Source: Burkholderia savannae (GTDB lineage: Bacteria > Pseudomonadota > Gammaproteobacteria > Burkholderiales > Burkholderiaceae). From it: DNA of 64,000 nucleotides. Both the position numbers and the translations under genes were made by a program. Numbering within the stretch: position 1 is the first letter of the stretch; each line of letters begins with the position of its first letter. Where the stretch lies: contig NZ_CP013417.1 of the NCBI RefSeq assembly GCF_001524445.2, positions 3,596,001 to 3,660,000 of the forward strand, given 5' to 3'. Shown piece after piece: positions 41,534 to 49,704 of this stretch. The notes beneath the pieces were generated by a model. That model was not told the origin of the DNA, did no database searches, and was given only the letters and a program-made list of their open reading frames with translations.

Positions 41534-41620
41534 GCCGAACGCCGAACGCCGAACGCCGAACGCCGAACGCCGAACGCCGAACGCCGAACGCCGAACGCCG
41601 AACGCCGAACGCCGAACGCC
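41534..41620. repeat. 7-bp tandem array GCCGAAC, 12 copies
   Basis: Twelve perfect copies of GCCGAAC run from 41534 to 41617, plus GCC. The array lies between the bioB stop and the bioB/cutC hairpin. A length of 7 means copy changes shift any reading frame, so it is unlikely to be coding. It has the form of a variable-number tandem repeat. Confidence 0.95.
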
Positions 41621-41634
41621 TTCAATAGTCAAGC

Positions 41635-41663
41635 AAAAAGCCGGGACGATGTCCCGGCTTTTT
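41635..41663. terminator. Bidirectional terminator between bioB and cutC
   Basis: AAAAAGCCGGGAC (41635-41647) and GTCCCGGCTTTTT (41651-41663) form a perfect 13-bp stem with a 3-nt loop and T-runs on both strands. It serves the bio operon and the convergent cutC. Confidence 0.93.
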
Positions 41664-41713
41664 TATCGTCGCGCAGCACCTGCCCACGCGTGCGAGCACA
41701 TGCCTTCGACGCG

Positions 41714-42427
41714 CTACCCTCGCGCCGCCGCATCGAGCGTCGCGCGCGCCTTCGCGACGAGCCGCTCGTCGATCGGCGCGAGCACCTCGCCGCGCTCGCG
41801 CACGCCCGAGCCGAAATGCACGGCCCGCACGCCTGTCGCGCGCACGAAATCGCCGACCGCGTCGACGGTGAGCCCCGCGCCCGCGAGCACCGCGCACGTC
41901 GAGCCCTCGGCGCGGCGCACCATCCGCGCGACCACGTCGCGCGCGTCGAGCACCGACGCATGCCCGCCCGACGTCAGCACCGACGTGACCGACGGCACGC
42001 GCAGCAGCGTATCGAGCGCGGTATTCAGATCGCGCGCGACGTCGAATGCGCGATGGAACGTGAGATCGCGTCCGTCGGCCGCGTCGGCGACGCGCTGCAA
42101 CGCGGCAAGATCGACGTCGCCGTGCGCGTCGAGCATCCCGAACACGACGCCGTTCGCGCCCGCGGCGACAGCCGCGCGCACGTCGCGCGCGATCGCCGCG
42201 AGCTCGCTCGCGTCGTAATGGAACGAGCGGCTGTGCGGCCGCACGATCACGTTGACGGGAATCGGCACCGCGGCGACAACGGCTTCGATCACGCCGACGC
42301 TCGGCGTCAATCCGCCTTCGCTGATGGCGGTCACGAGTTCGAGGCGATCGGCGCCCGCGCGGGCGGCGGCTTTCGCATCGCCGATCGTCGTCGCGATGAC
42401 TTCGAGAAGGATCGAGGAAGCTGGCAT
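41714..42427 (-). CDS. cutC: CutC family protein
   Basis: A 237-residue TIM-barrel protein of the CutC family, with LLEVIATTIGDAKAAARAGA at the start, ADRLELVTAISEGGLTPS, IVRPHSRSFHYD near residue 62, FHRAFDVARD near residue 125 and LTSGGHASVLDA near residue 152. The family was linked to copper tolerance in E. coli, but the copper role has been questioned and its biochemical activity is unclear. The ATG at 42427 is the usual start. It converges with bioB. Confidence 0.93.
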   Translation of the reverse strand: MPASSILLEVIATTIGDAKAAARAGADRLELVTAISEGGLTPSVGVIEAVVAAVPIPVNVIVRPHSRSFHYDASELAAIARDVRAAVAAGANGVVFGMLDAHGDVDLAALQRVADAADGRDLTFHRAFDVARDLNTALDTLLRVPSVTSVLTSGGHASVLDARDVVARMVRRAEGSTCAVLAGAGLTVDAVGDFVRATGVRAVHFGSGVRERGEVLAPIDERLVAKARATLDAAARG

Positions 42428-42761
42428 GGAGGCGGCTCGGGTCGAGTTGAACCAGCCCGCATCGTAACCGACGGCGCGAACGCGCGCGCATGGCGGGCGG
42501 AATGCGGGCGGCGACGGACAATGGATGACGGACGACGGGCAACGCGCTGCGCCATGTCGCCCGGCCTTGCGCCGCCTTCGCCTTGCTTGCCTGCGTTTGC
42601 TCGCTGCGCCGCGCGCGACGTTGCTCCGTGCGGCCATCGCCCGCATCGCATCGCTTCGCTTGTGTTGCTCCGCGCCGTCTCGCGTTACGTTGCGTTGCGT
42701 TGCTCGGCTTGTCCCGGCATCGCACGCGGGCGCGAACGCGCCACGCATCACGCATCACGCG
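42428..42761. other. Intergenic region with short GTTGC repeats
   Basis: About 330 bp between cutC and the next minus-strand gene. No gene is seen. It contains small clustered repeats such as CGTTACGTTGCGTTGCGTTGC (near 42680-42705). Confidence 0.5.
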
Positions 42762-43562
42762 TCAATCGAGATAGTCCGCATACTCCTTGCGCGCATACGG
42801 CTGCAATTGCTGCCAGGGCGGCACCTTCGCGCGCGACGCCGGCGTGAGCGTCAGCTTGCGCGACGCATGGCCGTCCGCGCTGCGATATTCGACGACGAGC
42901 GGCGCCTGCAGCGTGTCGCTCCAGAGAATGCGATTGACGCCCTGCGCGCCGACCGTCTGCTCGTACCAGCGCGTGCCGGACACAGGCCCGGGCGTCGACT
43001 TCGCCGCGAGCCGCTTCAACCGCGACGGCGGCGTGATGTAGAACGCGTTGTCCCACGAGCCGTCGAAGCCCGTCGTCTCGTACTCGGCGGGCGGCACCGC
43101 GACGACGGTACGCTGCGCCGCATCGACGTACTCGATGCGAACCTTCCCGCCTTCGTTCGTCACGTGCCGCGCGGCCGCATCGAAGTCGAAGTGCTTGTGG
43201 CCTGCGTGCGCGTCCGTCGAAGCGGCGGCCGCGCGCACGCCGCCGCGCGACTGCGGTGCGTGCGCGGCGTCGTGCGCGTGTCCGTCGCTCGCTTGCCCGT
43301 GCTTCGCGCTCGCGGGCAGCACGCGCTCGATCCACACGTGCCCGTCGCGGCGCACCATCCGCTCGCGATACGTGACGGTGCGCGTCACGCCGTCCGCGCT
43401 CACCGACGCGCTCTCGTGCAACAGCACCGCGTCGAGATCGGGCGCGGCGAACGCTGGCGCGGCGGCGAACATGGCCGTCGCGCCGAGCGCCGCGCGCACG
43501 CGCCGCGCGACGAGCCTTCCGGCGCGTCTTTCCCCGCGCGTTTGCATCGCGAAGGTGCGCAT
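42762..43562 (-). CDS. Exported hypothetical protein beside the alkaline phosphatases
   Basis: A 266-residue protein with a basic start and a hydrophobic signal segment ending AAPAFAAPD (near residue 40), so it is probably periplasmic. It contains a His-rich stretch (about residues 92-125: KHGQASDGHAHDAAHAP and DAHAGHKHFD) that could bind metal. The rest shows no domain I recognise. An alternative ATG is at 43545-43547. It begins 14 bp after the first phosphatase gene on the same strand and is surely co-transcribed with it. Metal handling for the zinc/magnesium phosphatases is a guess from the His content and position. Confidence 0.78.
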   Translation of the reverse strand: MRTFAMQTRGERRAGRLVARRVRAALGATAMFAAAPAFAAPDLDAVLLHESASVSADGVTRTVTYRERMVRRDGHVWIERVLPASAKHGQASDGHAHDAAHAPQSRGGVRAAAASTDAHAGHKHFDFDAAARHVTNEGGKVRIEYVDAAQRTVVAVPPAEYETTGFDGSWDNAFYITPPSRLKRLAAKSTPGPVSGTRWYEQTVGAQGVNRILWSDTLQAPLVVEYRSADGHASRKLTLTPASRAKVPPWQQLQPYARKEYADYLD

Positions 43563-43576
43563 CGCAACCCTCCCGC

Positions 43577-44980
43577 TCAGAACCCGAACGCCGACTTCAC
43601 GAGGCCGAACACCTTCGTGTTGTCGAGCGTGCCCTTGAATGCCTTCGCATCGGCGCCGTCGGCGAACAGCATCACGTCGCCGCCGCCGTGCGTCTCGGAG
43701 CCCGCACCGCCCATCCGCACGCCCACTTCCTGCAAGTACGCTTCGTTCGTCGCGCTCGCCGAATCCACCGAGGCCCGCGCGTTCGGCCGGTTCGCGCCGT
43801 TGCCGAACACGAGCGTCGTGTACGTGTTGCCGTCCGCATCCTTGTTCGGCTGGCCGTCGCGATAGCCGCGGCTGATGTCGAGAATCGGATTGCCGCGCTT
43901 CGAATAGCCGTTGATCGTCATCGTGTGGTCGTGGTCGGCCGTCACGACGACGAGCGTGTTCGACAGATCCACTTTCGCGAGCGCCGTGCGGATCGCCTCG
44001 TCGAACGCGACGGTATCCTCGAGCGCGCGCTTGGCGTTCGTGCCGTGCAGCGCGTGATCGATGCGCCCGCCTTCGACCATCAGGAAATAGCCGTTTGGAT
44101 TCTTCGACAACACATCGATCGCCTTGGCCGTCATCTCCGCGAGGCTCGGCTGCGTCGCTCCTTCGCCCTTGCCGGCGACGCGATCGAGTTCATACTCGAG
44201 ATGGCTCGTCGTGCTGAAGAGTCCGATCAGCTTGCCGCCGCCCGCCTGTGCGAGCTGATCCTTCGTCGCGGCGAGCGCGTAGCCCTTCGCCTGCAGCTCG
44301 GCGAGCAGGTTGCGCCCGTCCGCGCGGCCGCGCCTGTTCGCGACCGGATCGAACGGCGTCCAGTGATTGCGCCCGCCGCCCATCAGCACGTCGACGCCGT
44401 CGCCGAGCGCCGCGTTGTAGCCCGCGCCGCCCGGCACCGCTTGCGCGGCGATGTCGTATTGCGCGTCGCGATGGCAGATGTGCGAGTAAGTCGCGGCGGG
44501 CGTCGCGTGCGTGAGCTCGGTCGTCGTGATCGCGCCCACCGCCTTGCCGCGCGCCTTCGCGAGCTCGAGCAGCGTCGGCACGGCCTTGCCGTTGGTCGCG
44601 CCGCAATTGTTCACCGTCTTGTTGCCGTTCGCGTCGGAGCCCGGCGCGAACGCGCGCGTGTCGGACGACATCGACAGCACCTCGTTGTTCATCTTCACGC
44701 CCGTCATGTACGCGGCCATCGACGGCGCGCTGTCCGTCGTCTGCGCGTCGTTCGAGAAGGTCTTGATGCGCGCGGTGCGCGGCAGCTTCTCCATCGTGAG
44801 CTGGCCGGCCTCGCCGACCTTGTAGATGCGGCTCGCGGTCACGGTGGTCGGCCCCATTCCGTCGCCGAGGAAGAAAATCACGTTCTTCGCCTGGCCCGCG
44901 GCGTGCGCCGCGTGGCCGAACCCGCCCGAGAGGGCCGCCGCGGCGAGCGTCGCCGCCGCGATGCGCTTCATAGTCGACAT
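43577..44980 (-). CDS. Alkaline phosphatase, periplasmic
   Basis: A 467-residue PhoA-family phosphomonoesterase with a signal peptide (ending AAHAAGQ, near residue 28). Catalytic landmarks are intact: FFLGDGMG, nucleophile Ser in TDSAPSMAAYMTG (near residue 86), Arg in HICHRD, EGGRIDHALH, TADHDHT and SETHGGGD. At the positions of E. coli PhoA Asp153 and Lys328 it has His (LTHATPA and RIDHALH), as in mammalian-type and Thermotoga enzymes, which changes metal preference. It should release phosphate from organic esters in the periplasm. A paralogue follows immediately upstream in the operon. Confidence 0.94.
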   Translation of the reverse strand: MSTMKRIAAATLAAAALSGGFGHAAHAAGQAKNVIFFLGDGMGPTTVTASRIYKVGEAGQLTMEKLPRTARIKTFSNDAQTTDSAPSMAAYMTGVKMNNEVLSMSSDTRAFAPGSDANGNKTVNNCGATNGKAVPTLLELAKARGKAVGAITTTELTHATPAATYSHICHRDAQYDIAAQAVPGGAGYNAALGDGVDVLMGGGRNHWTPFDPVANRRGRADGRNLLAELQAKGYALAATKDQLAQAGGGKLIGLFSTTSHLEYELDRVAGKGEGATQPSLAEMTAKAIDVLSKNPNGYFLMVEGGRIDHALHGTNAKRALEDTVAFDEAIRTALAKVDLSNTLVVVTADHDHTMTINGYSKRGNPILDISRGYRDGQPNKDADGNTYTTLVFGNGANRPNARASVDSASATNEAYLQEVGVRMGGAGSETHGGGDVMLFADGADAKAFKGTLDNTKVFGLVKSAFGF

Positions 44981-45011
44981 CCTGTATTCCCCTGTTCCGT
45001 CAAGGCCGCGC

Positions 45012-46451
45012 TCAAAGCTGCGCCGCGCTGCGCACGAGCTCGAACACCTTGTTGTTCTCGATCACGCCGTGAAAGCCGTCCGCGCCGCGGCCGATCGCGC
45101 CGAGAAACACGTCGGTGCCGCCGTGCGTCTCGCCGCCCTTCGCCATCCGCACGACCGCTTCCTGCCGGTAATCGTCCGCGCCCGTCACCGCGTCGGTGAG
45201 GCCCGTGCCCGCGCGGCTGCCCTGCACGCGGTTCTCGCCGTTGCCGAAGCCGATGATCGTGTACGGCGCGCCGTCGGCGTCCTTCGCGATCGCGCCCGTC
45301 TGATAGTTGCGCAGCACGCCGAGCACGCCCGGCTTGCCCGCCTCCGTCTTGCCCGTGCGCGCCGCGTAGCCGTTCAGCACGAGCGTGTGATCGTGATCGG
45401 CCGTCACGACGACGAGCGTGTTCTTCAGATCCGGATCGCTCTGGCGAACCTTGTCGAGCGTCGCCTTGATCGCGTTGTCGAATGCGAGCGTGTCCTGCAG
45501 CGCGCGCTTCGCATTCGTGTCGTGCAGCGCGTGATCGATGCGGCCGCCCTCGATCATCAGGAAGTAGCCGTTCGGATTCCTCTGCAGCACGTCGAGCGCG
45601 CGCGTCGCCATGTCGGCCAGGCTCGGCTCCTTCGTCGCGCCGCGATCGAGGTCGTAGCTCATGTGGCTCGACGCGAAGAGGCCGGCGAGCTTGCCGCTCT
45701 TCGTCGCGTCGGCGGCGAGGAGCTCGTCGCGGTTCTGCGCGATCGCGTAGCCCTTCGCCTTCAGCTCGTTCACGAGATTGCGGCCGTCCGCGCGCTTGCC
45801 GCCCGCGTCCTTCGGTACGAAGAATTGCGTGCCGCCACCGAACACGACGTCGACGCCGCTGCCGAGCGCCGCGTTGTAGCCCGCGCCGCCCGGCACGAGC
45901 TGCGCGGCGATGTCGTTCTCGGCGTCGCGATGGCACACGTGCGCGTAGGTGGCCGCGGGCGTCGCGTGCGTGACGCGGGTGGTCGTCACGACGCCCGTCG
46001 CGAGCCCCTTCGCCTTCGCGATCTCGAGCAGCGTGGGCACCGATTTGCCGTTGTCCGCGCCGCAATTGCCGGTGAGGTTCGCGGTCGGCTCGATCGCCTT
46101 CGTGTCGGGCGTCATCGAGATCACTTCGTTGTTCGTCTTCACGCCCGTCATGTACGCGGACATCGACGGCGCGCTGTCCGTCACCTGCGCGTCGTTCGAA
46201 TAGGTTTTCACGAACGCGGTTTCGGGCAGCGTGTCGAGCGTGAGCGCGCCGTCCTCGCCGACCGCGTAGATCCGCGCGGCCGTCAGCGTCGTCATCCCCA
46301 TTCCGTCGCCCAGAAAGAAGATCACGTTGCGCGCGGCGGTGGTTTGCGCGCCGTCGTCCGTTGCGGCGGGGGTCTTCGGCTCGTCGCTGCCGCAGCCCGC
46401 CGCCGCGAAAACGCTCGCGCAAAGGAGCGCCGCCAGTCTCACTCGCTTCAT
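45012..46451 (-). CDS. Alkaline phosphatase, predicted lipoprotein
   Basis: A 479-residue paralogue of the gene at 43577..44980, with a lipoprotein signal: MKRVRLAALLCASVFAAAGC with the lipobox Cys near residue 20, followed by a short linker. Active-site motifs are complete (FFLGDGMG, TDSAPSMSAYMTG, EGGRIDHALH, TADHDHT, ETHGGTD), again with His at the two variable metal positions. Compared with its neighbour it is membrane-tethered. The two genes are 31 bp apart and likely arose by tandem duplication. A loop around KTEAGKPGVLGVLRNYQ is longer than in the paralogue. Confidence 0.94.
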   Translation of the reverse strand: MKRVRLAALLCASVFAAAGCGSDEPKTPAATDDGAQTTAARNVIFFLGDGMGMTTLTAARIYAVGEDGALTLDTLPETAFVKTYSNDAQVTDSAPSMSAYMTGVKTNNEVISMTPDTKAIEPTANLTGNCGADNGKSVPTLLEIAKAKGLATGVVTTTRVTHATPAATYAHVCHRDAENDIAAQLVPGGAGYNAALGSGVDVVFGGGTQFFVPKDAGGKRADGRNLVNELKAKGYAIAQNRDELLAADATKSGKLAGLFASSHMSYDLDRGATKEPSLADMATRALDVLQRNPNGYFLMIEGGRIDHALHDTNAKRALQDTLAFDNAIKATLDKVRQSDPDLKNTLVVVTADHDHTLVLNGYAARTGKTEAGKPGVLGVLRNYQTGAIAKDADGAPYTIIGFGNGENRVQGSRAGTGLTDAVTGADDYRQEAVVRMAKGGETHGGTDVFLGAIGRGADGFHGVIENNKVFELVRSAAQL

Positions 46452-46667
46452 GTTTTCGGCTTCCCGTTGATGTGGTTTCTTTCAAAAACGCAAGAAAGAT
46501 ACGAGGGCGATATGACGCGAATGTGAATGCTTTTGAAAGTTTATGGAATGGAAATCGAATGGATGAGCGAAGCGGAAGCGGGGGCGGGGGCGGAGGCGGG
46601 CGGCGTCGCTTGCCGACGTGTCGGACCGTTTGGCCGGCCATGTCGGGATCTTGGTCGTGCGTCGGGA
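46452..46667. other. Upstream region of the alkaline phosphatase operon
   Basis: An AT-richer stretch (46475-46560) should carry the promoter. On the minus strand CTTTCAA-AAG-CATTCAC (around 46527-46545) resembles a PHO box, but the spacing between half-sites is one base short, so PhoB control is only a possibility. Confidence 0.35.
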
Positions 46668-46847
46668 TTGTTGGCGTTGTTGGCGTTGTTGGCGTTGTTG
46701 GCGTTGTTGGCGTCGTTGGCGTTGTTGGCGTTGTTGGCGTTGTTGGCGTCGTTGGCGTCGTTGGCGTCGTTGGCGTCGTTGGCGTCGTTGGCGTCGTTGG
46801 CGTCGTTGGCGTCGTTGGCGTTGGCGGCGTTGGCGGCGTTGGCGGCG
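46668..46847. repeat. 9-bp tandem array, 20 copies
   Basis: Twenty contiguous 9-mers fill 180 bp: TTGTTGGCG-type units first (with one TCG variant among them), then eight TCGTTGGCG units, then three TTGGCGGCG units. As 9 is a multiple of 3, every frame stays open: on the plus strand it reads as Leu-Ala-Leu or Ser-Leu-Ala repeats, on the minus strand as Asn-Ala-Asn or Asp-Ala-Asn. No real gene clearly contains it. Confidence 0.95.
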
Positions 46848-46956
46848 ATCTTGGCCTCGAAGTCCTGCCCCGGCAGTAGCCGCGGCAAAGCCGTCGCAAG
46901 ACAAATGTCCGCCGCCCGGCGAGCGCCCGTCAATCCGCGCCGTGCGCGGCGAACCG

Positions 46957-47341
46957 TCACCCCGCGACGCCGATCGCGAGCGCGACGAGCTCAGCCCACG
47001 CGAGCCCTTCGAGCGGGAACGCGAGCCCCGGGGCGCCGCGCGATCGCCATCGCGAGCAGATCCGGCGACGGCCGCAGTCCGACCATCGCGAACACGTCGA
47101 GCAGCACGAGCCCGGACGACACGACAAGCGCGGCGCCGACCGGCCGCAGCCGCGGCCGAAACGCGCCGATCGCCGCGCCGACCGCATACGGCGCGCCCGC
47201 GCCGACGAGCAGCGCCGCGCCGCACGCGAGCCGCCGCGGCGTCGCCGGCCGCAACCAGACGACGCACGCCATCGTGCCGACCGCGACGAAGCTGCCGAGC
47301 ACATGGAACAGCACCGCAACCACGTTGCGCAGCGCGTTCAT
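46957..47341 (-). pseudogene. Small membrane protein, probably frameshifted near its 3' end
   Basis: From the ATG at 47339-47341 the frame encodes hydrophobic segments (VVAVLFHVLGSFVAVGTM, LLVGAGAPYAVGAAIGA, LVVSSGLVLLDVFAMVG) and then turns into an Arg-rich tail that stops at 46991. The alternative frame after about 47040 reads GAPGLAFPLEGLAWAELV and so on to a stop at 46957, which is a much better membrane-protein end. Joining them needs one base removed or two added in the CG-rich run at about 47030-47042 (for example one more CG in GCGCGG). As written the protein is 116 residues. Its ATG overlaps the stop of the upstream gene by 4 bp. No family recognised. Confidence 0.6.
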
Positions 47342-47718
47342 GCGGCTGCCCGTCTGAAGTATGCGGTTGCGGCCGGGCGATACAGGATGAACAGGAACAG
47401 CGCGATCAGCGCGGCGACGACGATCAGCATGCCCTTGAACGGCGTCGTGAATGCGGAGATCGCGAATCCGACGAGCGCAACGACCGCGTACAGGGTGCGC
47501 CCCCAGATTTTCCGCTTCAGGATCGCGACGCCGGCGACGAGATGCAGCGCCTCGCTGGCGACGGCGATCGCGACGGTCGCCTCGATCGGCAGCGGCGAGC
47601 GGCGCAGGACGGCGAGCGAAAGGGGATCGTGAAGAGAAAACGGCAGCGAGATCAGCCCGATCAGGTTCGAGACGATGACGAACCACGCTAGGACAGTCAG
47701 CGAAAGCGGTCTTTTCAT
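47338..47718 (-). CDS. Small four-helix membrane protein
   Basis: A 126-residue protein with about four hydrophobic segments (SLTVLAWFVIVSNLIGLIS, VAIAVASEALHLVAGVAIL, LYAVVALVGFAISAF, MLIVVAALIALFLFILY) and a short basic C-terminus. I do not recognise the family; it resembles small inner-membrane proteins of unknown function. Translationally coupled by ATGA to the next gene, another small membrane protein, so the two products may form a complex. Confidence 0.8.
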   Translation of the reverse strand: MKRPLSLTVLAWFVIVSNLIGLISLPFSLHDPLSLAVLRRSPLPIEATVAIAVASEALHLVAGVAILKRKIWGRTLYAVVALVGFAISAFTTPFKGMLIVVAALIALFLFILYRPAATAYFRRAAA

Positions 47719-48099
47719 GATTTTCTTCGCGTAGTGCCGATGGCGGGATCGCGCGAAGCCGGCCCGGCGCCGCAATCCTCGGAGCATTCTCGGCCTCGCG
47801 TTCGCAAAATGCAACGCGCGCCGTCGCCAATCGCGCCCGCGGCGACGCGCGCAGGAACCCGCGGCCGTACGCGCACCGCTCGCGGCCTTGGAAAGCCGTA
47901 CGCACGAACCGAGGCAAGGCAACGTGCTCGCCGCGTATCGCGAGGCGCAACTGCACGCAACGCGCGATGCATTCGCATCGAATCAAAAACTCAACCAAGA
48001 TTGCAGTTAATTCCGCGGACACATAGCGAACCCGCGTGTGCCGCAGCAACGCCCGCGCGCACCGCCACTCAACAGAGCGGCCCGCGGGCCCGCCGACGA
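47719..48099. other. Intergenic region, nothing recognised
   Basis: About 380 bp between the EAL gene end and the small membrane protein. An AT-richer patch at 47965-48020 may hold a promoter. No gene, hairpin terminator or repeat stands out. Confidence 0.45.
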
Positions 48100-49392
48100 T
48101 CAAGCGCCGGGCGGCGTCTCGCCGTCGATCCAGTCGATGTCGCCGCAGAGCACGCACAGCGCATCGTTCACGCGCACCGCGATCGACAACGTCACGCACG
48201 GCAGCGCCTCGTTGATCGACAGATACGGCCGCGTCACCTGCACGCGCTCCGGCTCGGCGATCGCCGAGCGGAAATACGGACGCCGCAGCCAGTTCGCGCC
48301 CTGCGCGTCGGCGAGCGGCAGAAAGCGCGTCTCGTGCGACGCGCGGTCCGCACGCAGCACGACGTTGCGGCCCGCCTGCCGCCCGCGCTCGTCGAGCAGG
48401 AAGCAGCGCGCCGCGTGATCGAGCGCGAGGAAGTTCCAGCAGACCTCGTCGAGCGGCTCGCCCGCCGCGAGGCGCTCGGCCGCGCGCTCGAACGCGCGCT
48501 GGTACGGCGCGAGCCGCTGCGCGTCGCGCCGCTCGGCCGCTTCGGTCTGCTTGCGATAGCGCTCGGTGAGCTCGCCGATGCAGGCGGACGCCGCGGCGCT
48601 GTCGGGCAGCCCCGGCGCCGGACGTCCGAAGAAATAGCCCTGCACGAAATCCGCATCGCACGACAGCGCGATCTGCGCCTCGTGCTCGGTCTCGATCCCT
48701 TCGATCAGCACGAGCTTGCCCGCCTCGTGCAGCAGCGTGACGAGCCCGTGCAGGATCGCGGTGAGTCCGGTGCGATGCTGCGCATGCGACAGCATGATCC
48801 GGTCGAGCTTCACGATGTCCGGGCTCAGTTGCCAGATTCGTTCGATGTTCGAATGACCCGCGCCGAAATCGTCGAGCGCGATCAGAAAGCCCTGCTCGCG
48901 GAATTCGCGCACCGCGTCGGCGAGCCGCTCGATGTCGTCGGCGCGCTGCTCGAGCACCTCGAGCACGATGCGCCGCGGCGGGATGTCGAGCCGCTTCAGG
49001 TTCGCGAACAGCGCGGCGGCCTGAAACGGATCGGTGAGCACACCGGGGTGCACGTTGAGAAACAGCCATTCGCGCTCCGCGCCGAATCGCGCGAAGTTTT
49101 CGAGATGCAGCGCCTGCGCGAGGCGGTCGACCTGCGTCGCCTCGCCGTGGCGCGCGGCTTCACCGAACACGTCGAGCGGCGACACCGGGCGGTCGAGCGC
49201 ATCGTGCGCGCGCAACAGCGCCTCGTAGCCGACCGCGCGCATGTGCGACAGGCTGAAGATCGGCTGAAACACCGTCGTCAGGGTGAGATCGTGGTGATGC
49301 GCGGCGACGCGCTCGAGGCCGGACGTCATCTCCGGCTCGAAGCGATACGGCGACGCGGCGACGGGACGCTCCTGCTGAACGGTCGTGGTCAT
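48100..49392 (-). CDS. EAL-domain cyclic-di-GMP phosphodiesterase with C-terminal sensor-like domain
   Basis: A 430-residue cytosolic protein. The EAL domain (about residues 25-265) has the catalytic set: YEALLRA, LNVHPG, VLEVLEQ, LDDFGAG, VKLDRI, LIEGIETE and VQGYFFGRP, so hydrolysis of c-di-GMP is expected. The C-terminal 165 residues are a separate domain, perhaps of the PAS/Cache-like type known after the EAL domain in YkuI; that is inference from layout. AGGAGGG sits 8 bp before the ATG at 49392, making it a better start than an ATG 99 bp upstream. No GGDEF domain and no membrane segment. Confidence 0.92.
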   Translation of the reverse strand: MTTTVQQERPVAASPYRFEPEMTSGLERVAAHHHDLTLTTVFQPIFSLSHMRAVGYEALLRAHDALDRPVSPLDVFGEAARHGEATQVDRLAQALHLENFARFGAEREWLFLNVHPGVLTDPFQAAALFANLKRLDIPPRRIVLEVLEQRADDIERLADAVREFREQGFLIALDDFGAGHSNIERIWQLSPDIVKLDRIMLSHAQHRTGLTAILHGLVTLLHEAGKLVLIEGIETEHEAQIALSCDADFVQGYFFGRPAPGLPDSAAASACIGELTERYRKQTEAAERRDAQRLAPYQRAFERAAERLAAGEPLDEVCWNFLALDHAARCFLLDERGRQAGRNVVLRADRASHETRFLPLADAQGANWLRRPYFRSAIAEPERVQVTRPYLSINEALPCVTLSIAVRVNDALCVLCGDIDWIDGETPPGA

Positions 49393-49704
49393 GCGGCGGC
49401 CCTCCTCATGACGAAAACGTCGGCAGGCGAAACGTGCGGCTCGCGGGTTTTCATCGGTGGTCCTCGGTTGTTCGATCGTAGTTGTCTGCAAGCCTCAAGC
49501 AAGCTCCGTGCTCACTCGCACGACACCACGCCCAGTCGCGCCATCCCCGGTGCGGATGCGTCGATCGCGCCGCGCCGCGCATGCATGGCGATGGGGATTG
49601 TGCGCACCATCACAGTGCGCCGATGCTCGCACGTCGCTTCCCGTCGCGCATTTCGCGCGCACGCTACACTGCGTACCGTCGTTTCTTCCCCGTTTCAATC
49701 ATCG
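49393..49704. other. Divergent intergenic region between the EAL gene and the antiporter
   Basis: About 310 bp carrying the promoters of both divergent genes. No gene or strong repeat is visible. Confidence 0.45.

Noticed and set aside
41534..41620. Repeat arrays considered as CRISPR
   Set aside because: The units are 5-9 bp and contiguous, with no unique spacers; no cas genes are present.
46520..46550. PHO box upstream of the alkaline phosphatases
   Set aside because: The half-sites CTTTCAA and CATTCAC match the consensus only partly and their spacing is one base short, so I do not call it as a site.
46541..46960. Minus-strand frame reading Asn-Asp-Ala repeats through the 9-bp array
   Set aside because: The open frame results from the 9-bp period, which cannot create stops. 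The flanking parts have no gene-like features and the frame overlaps the end of another gene.
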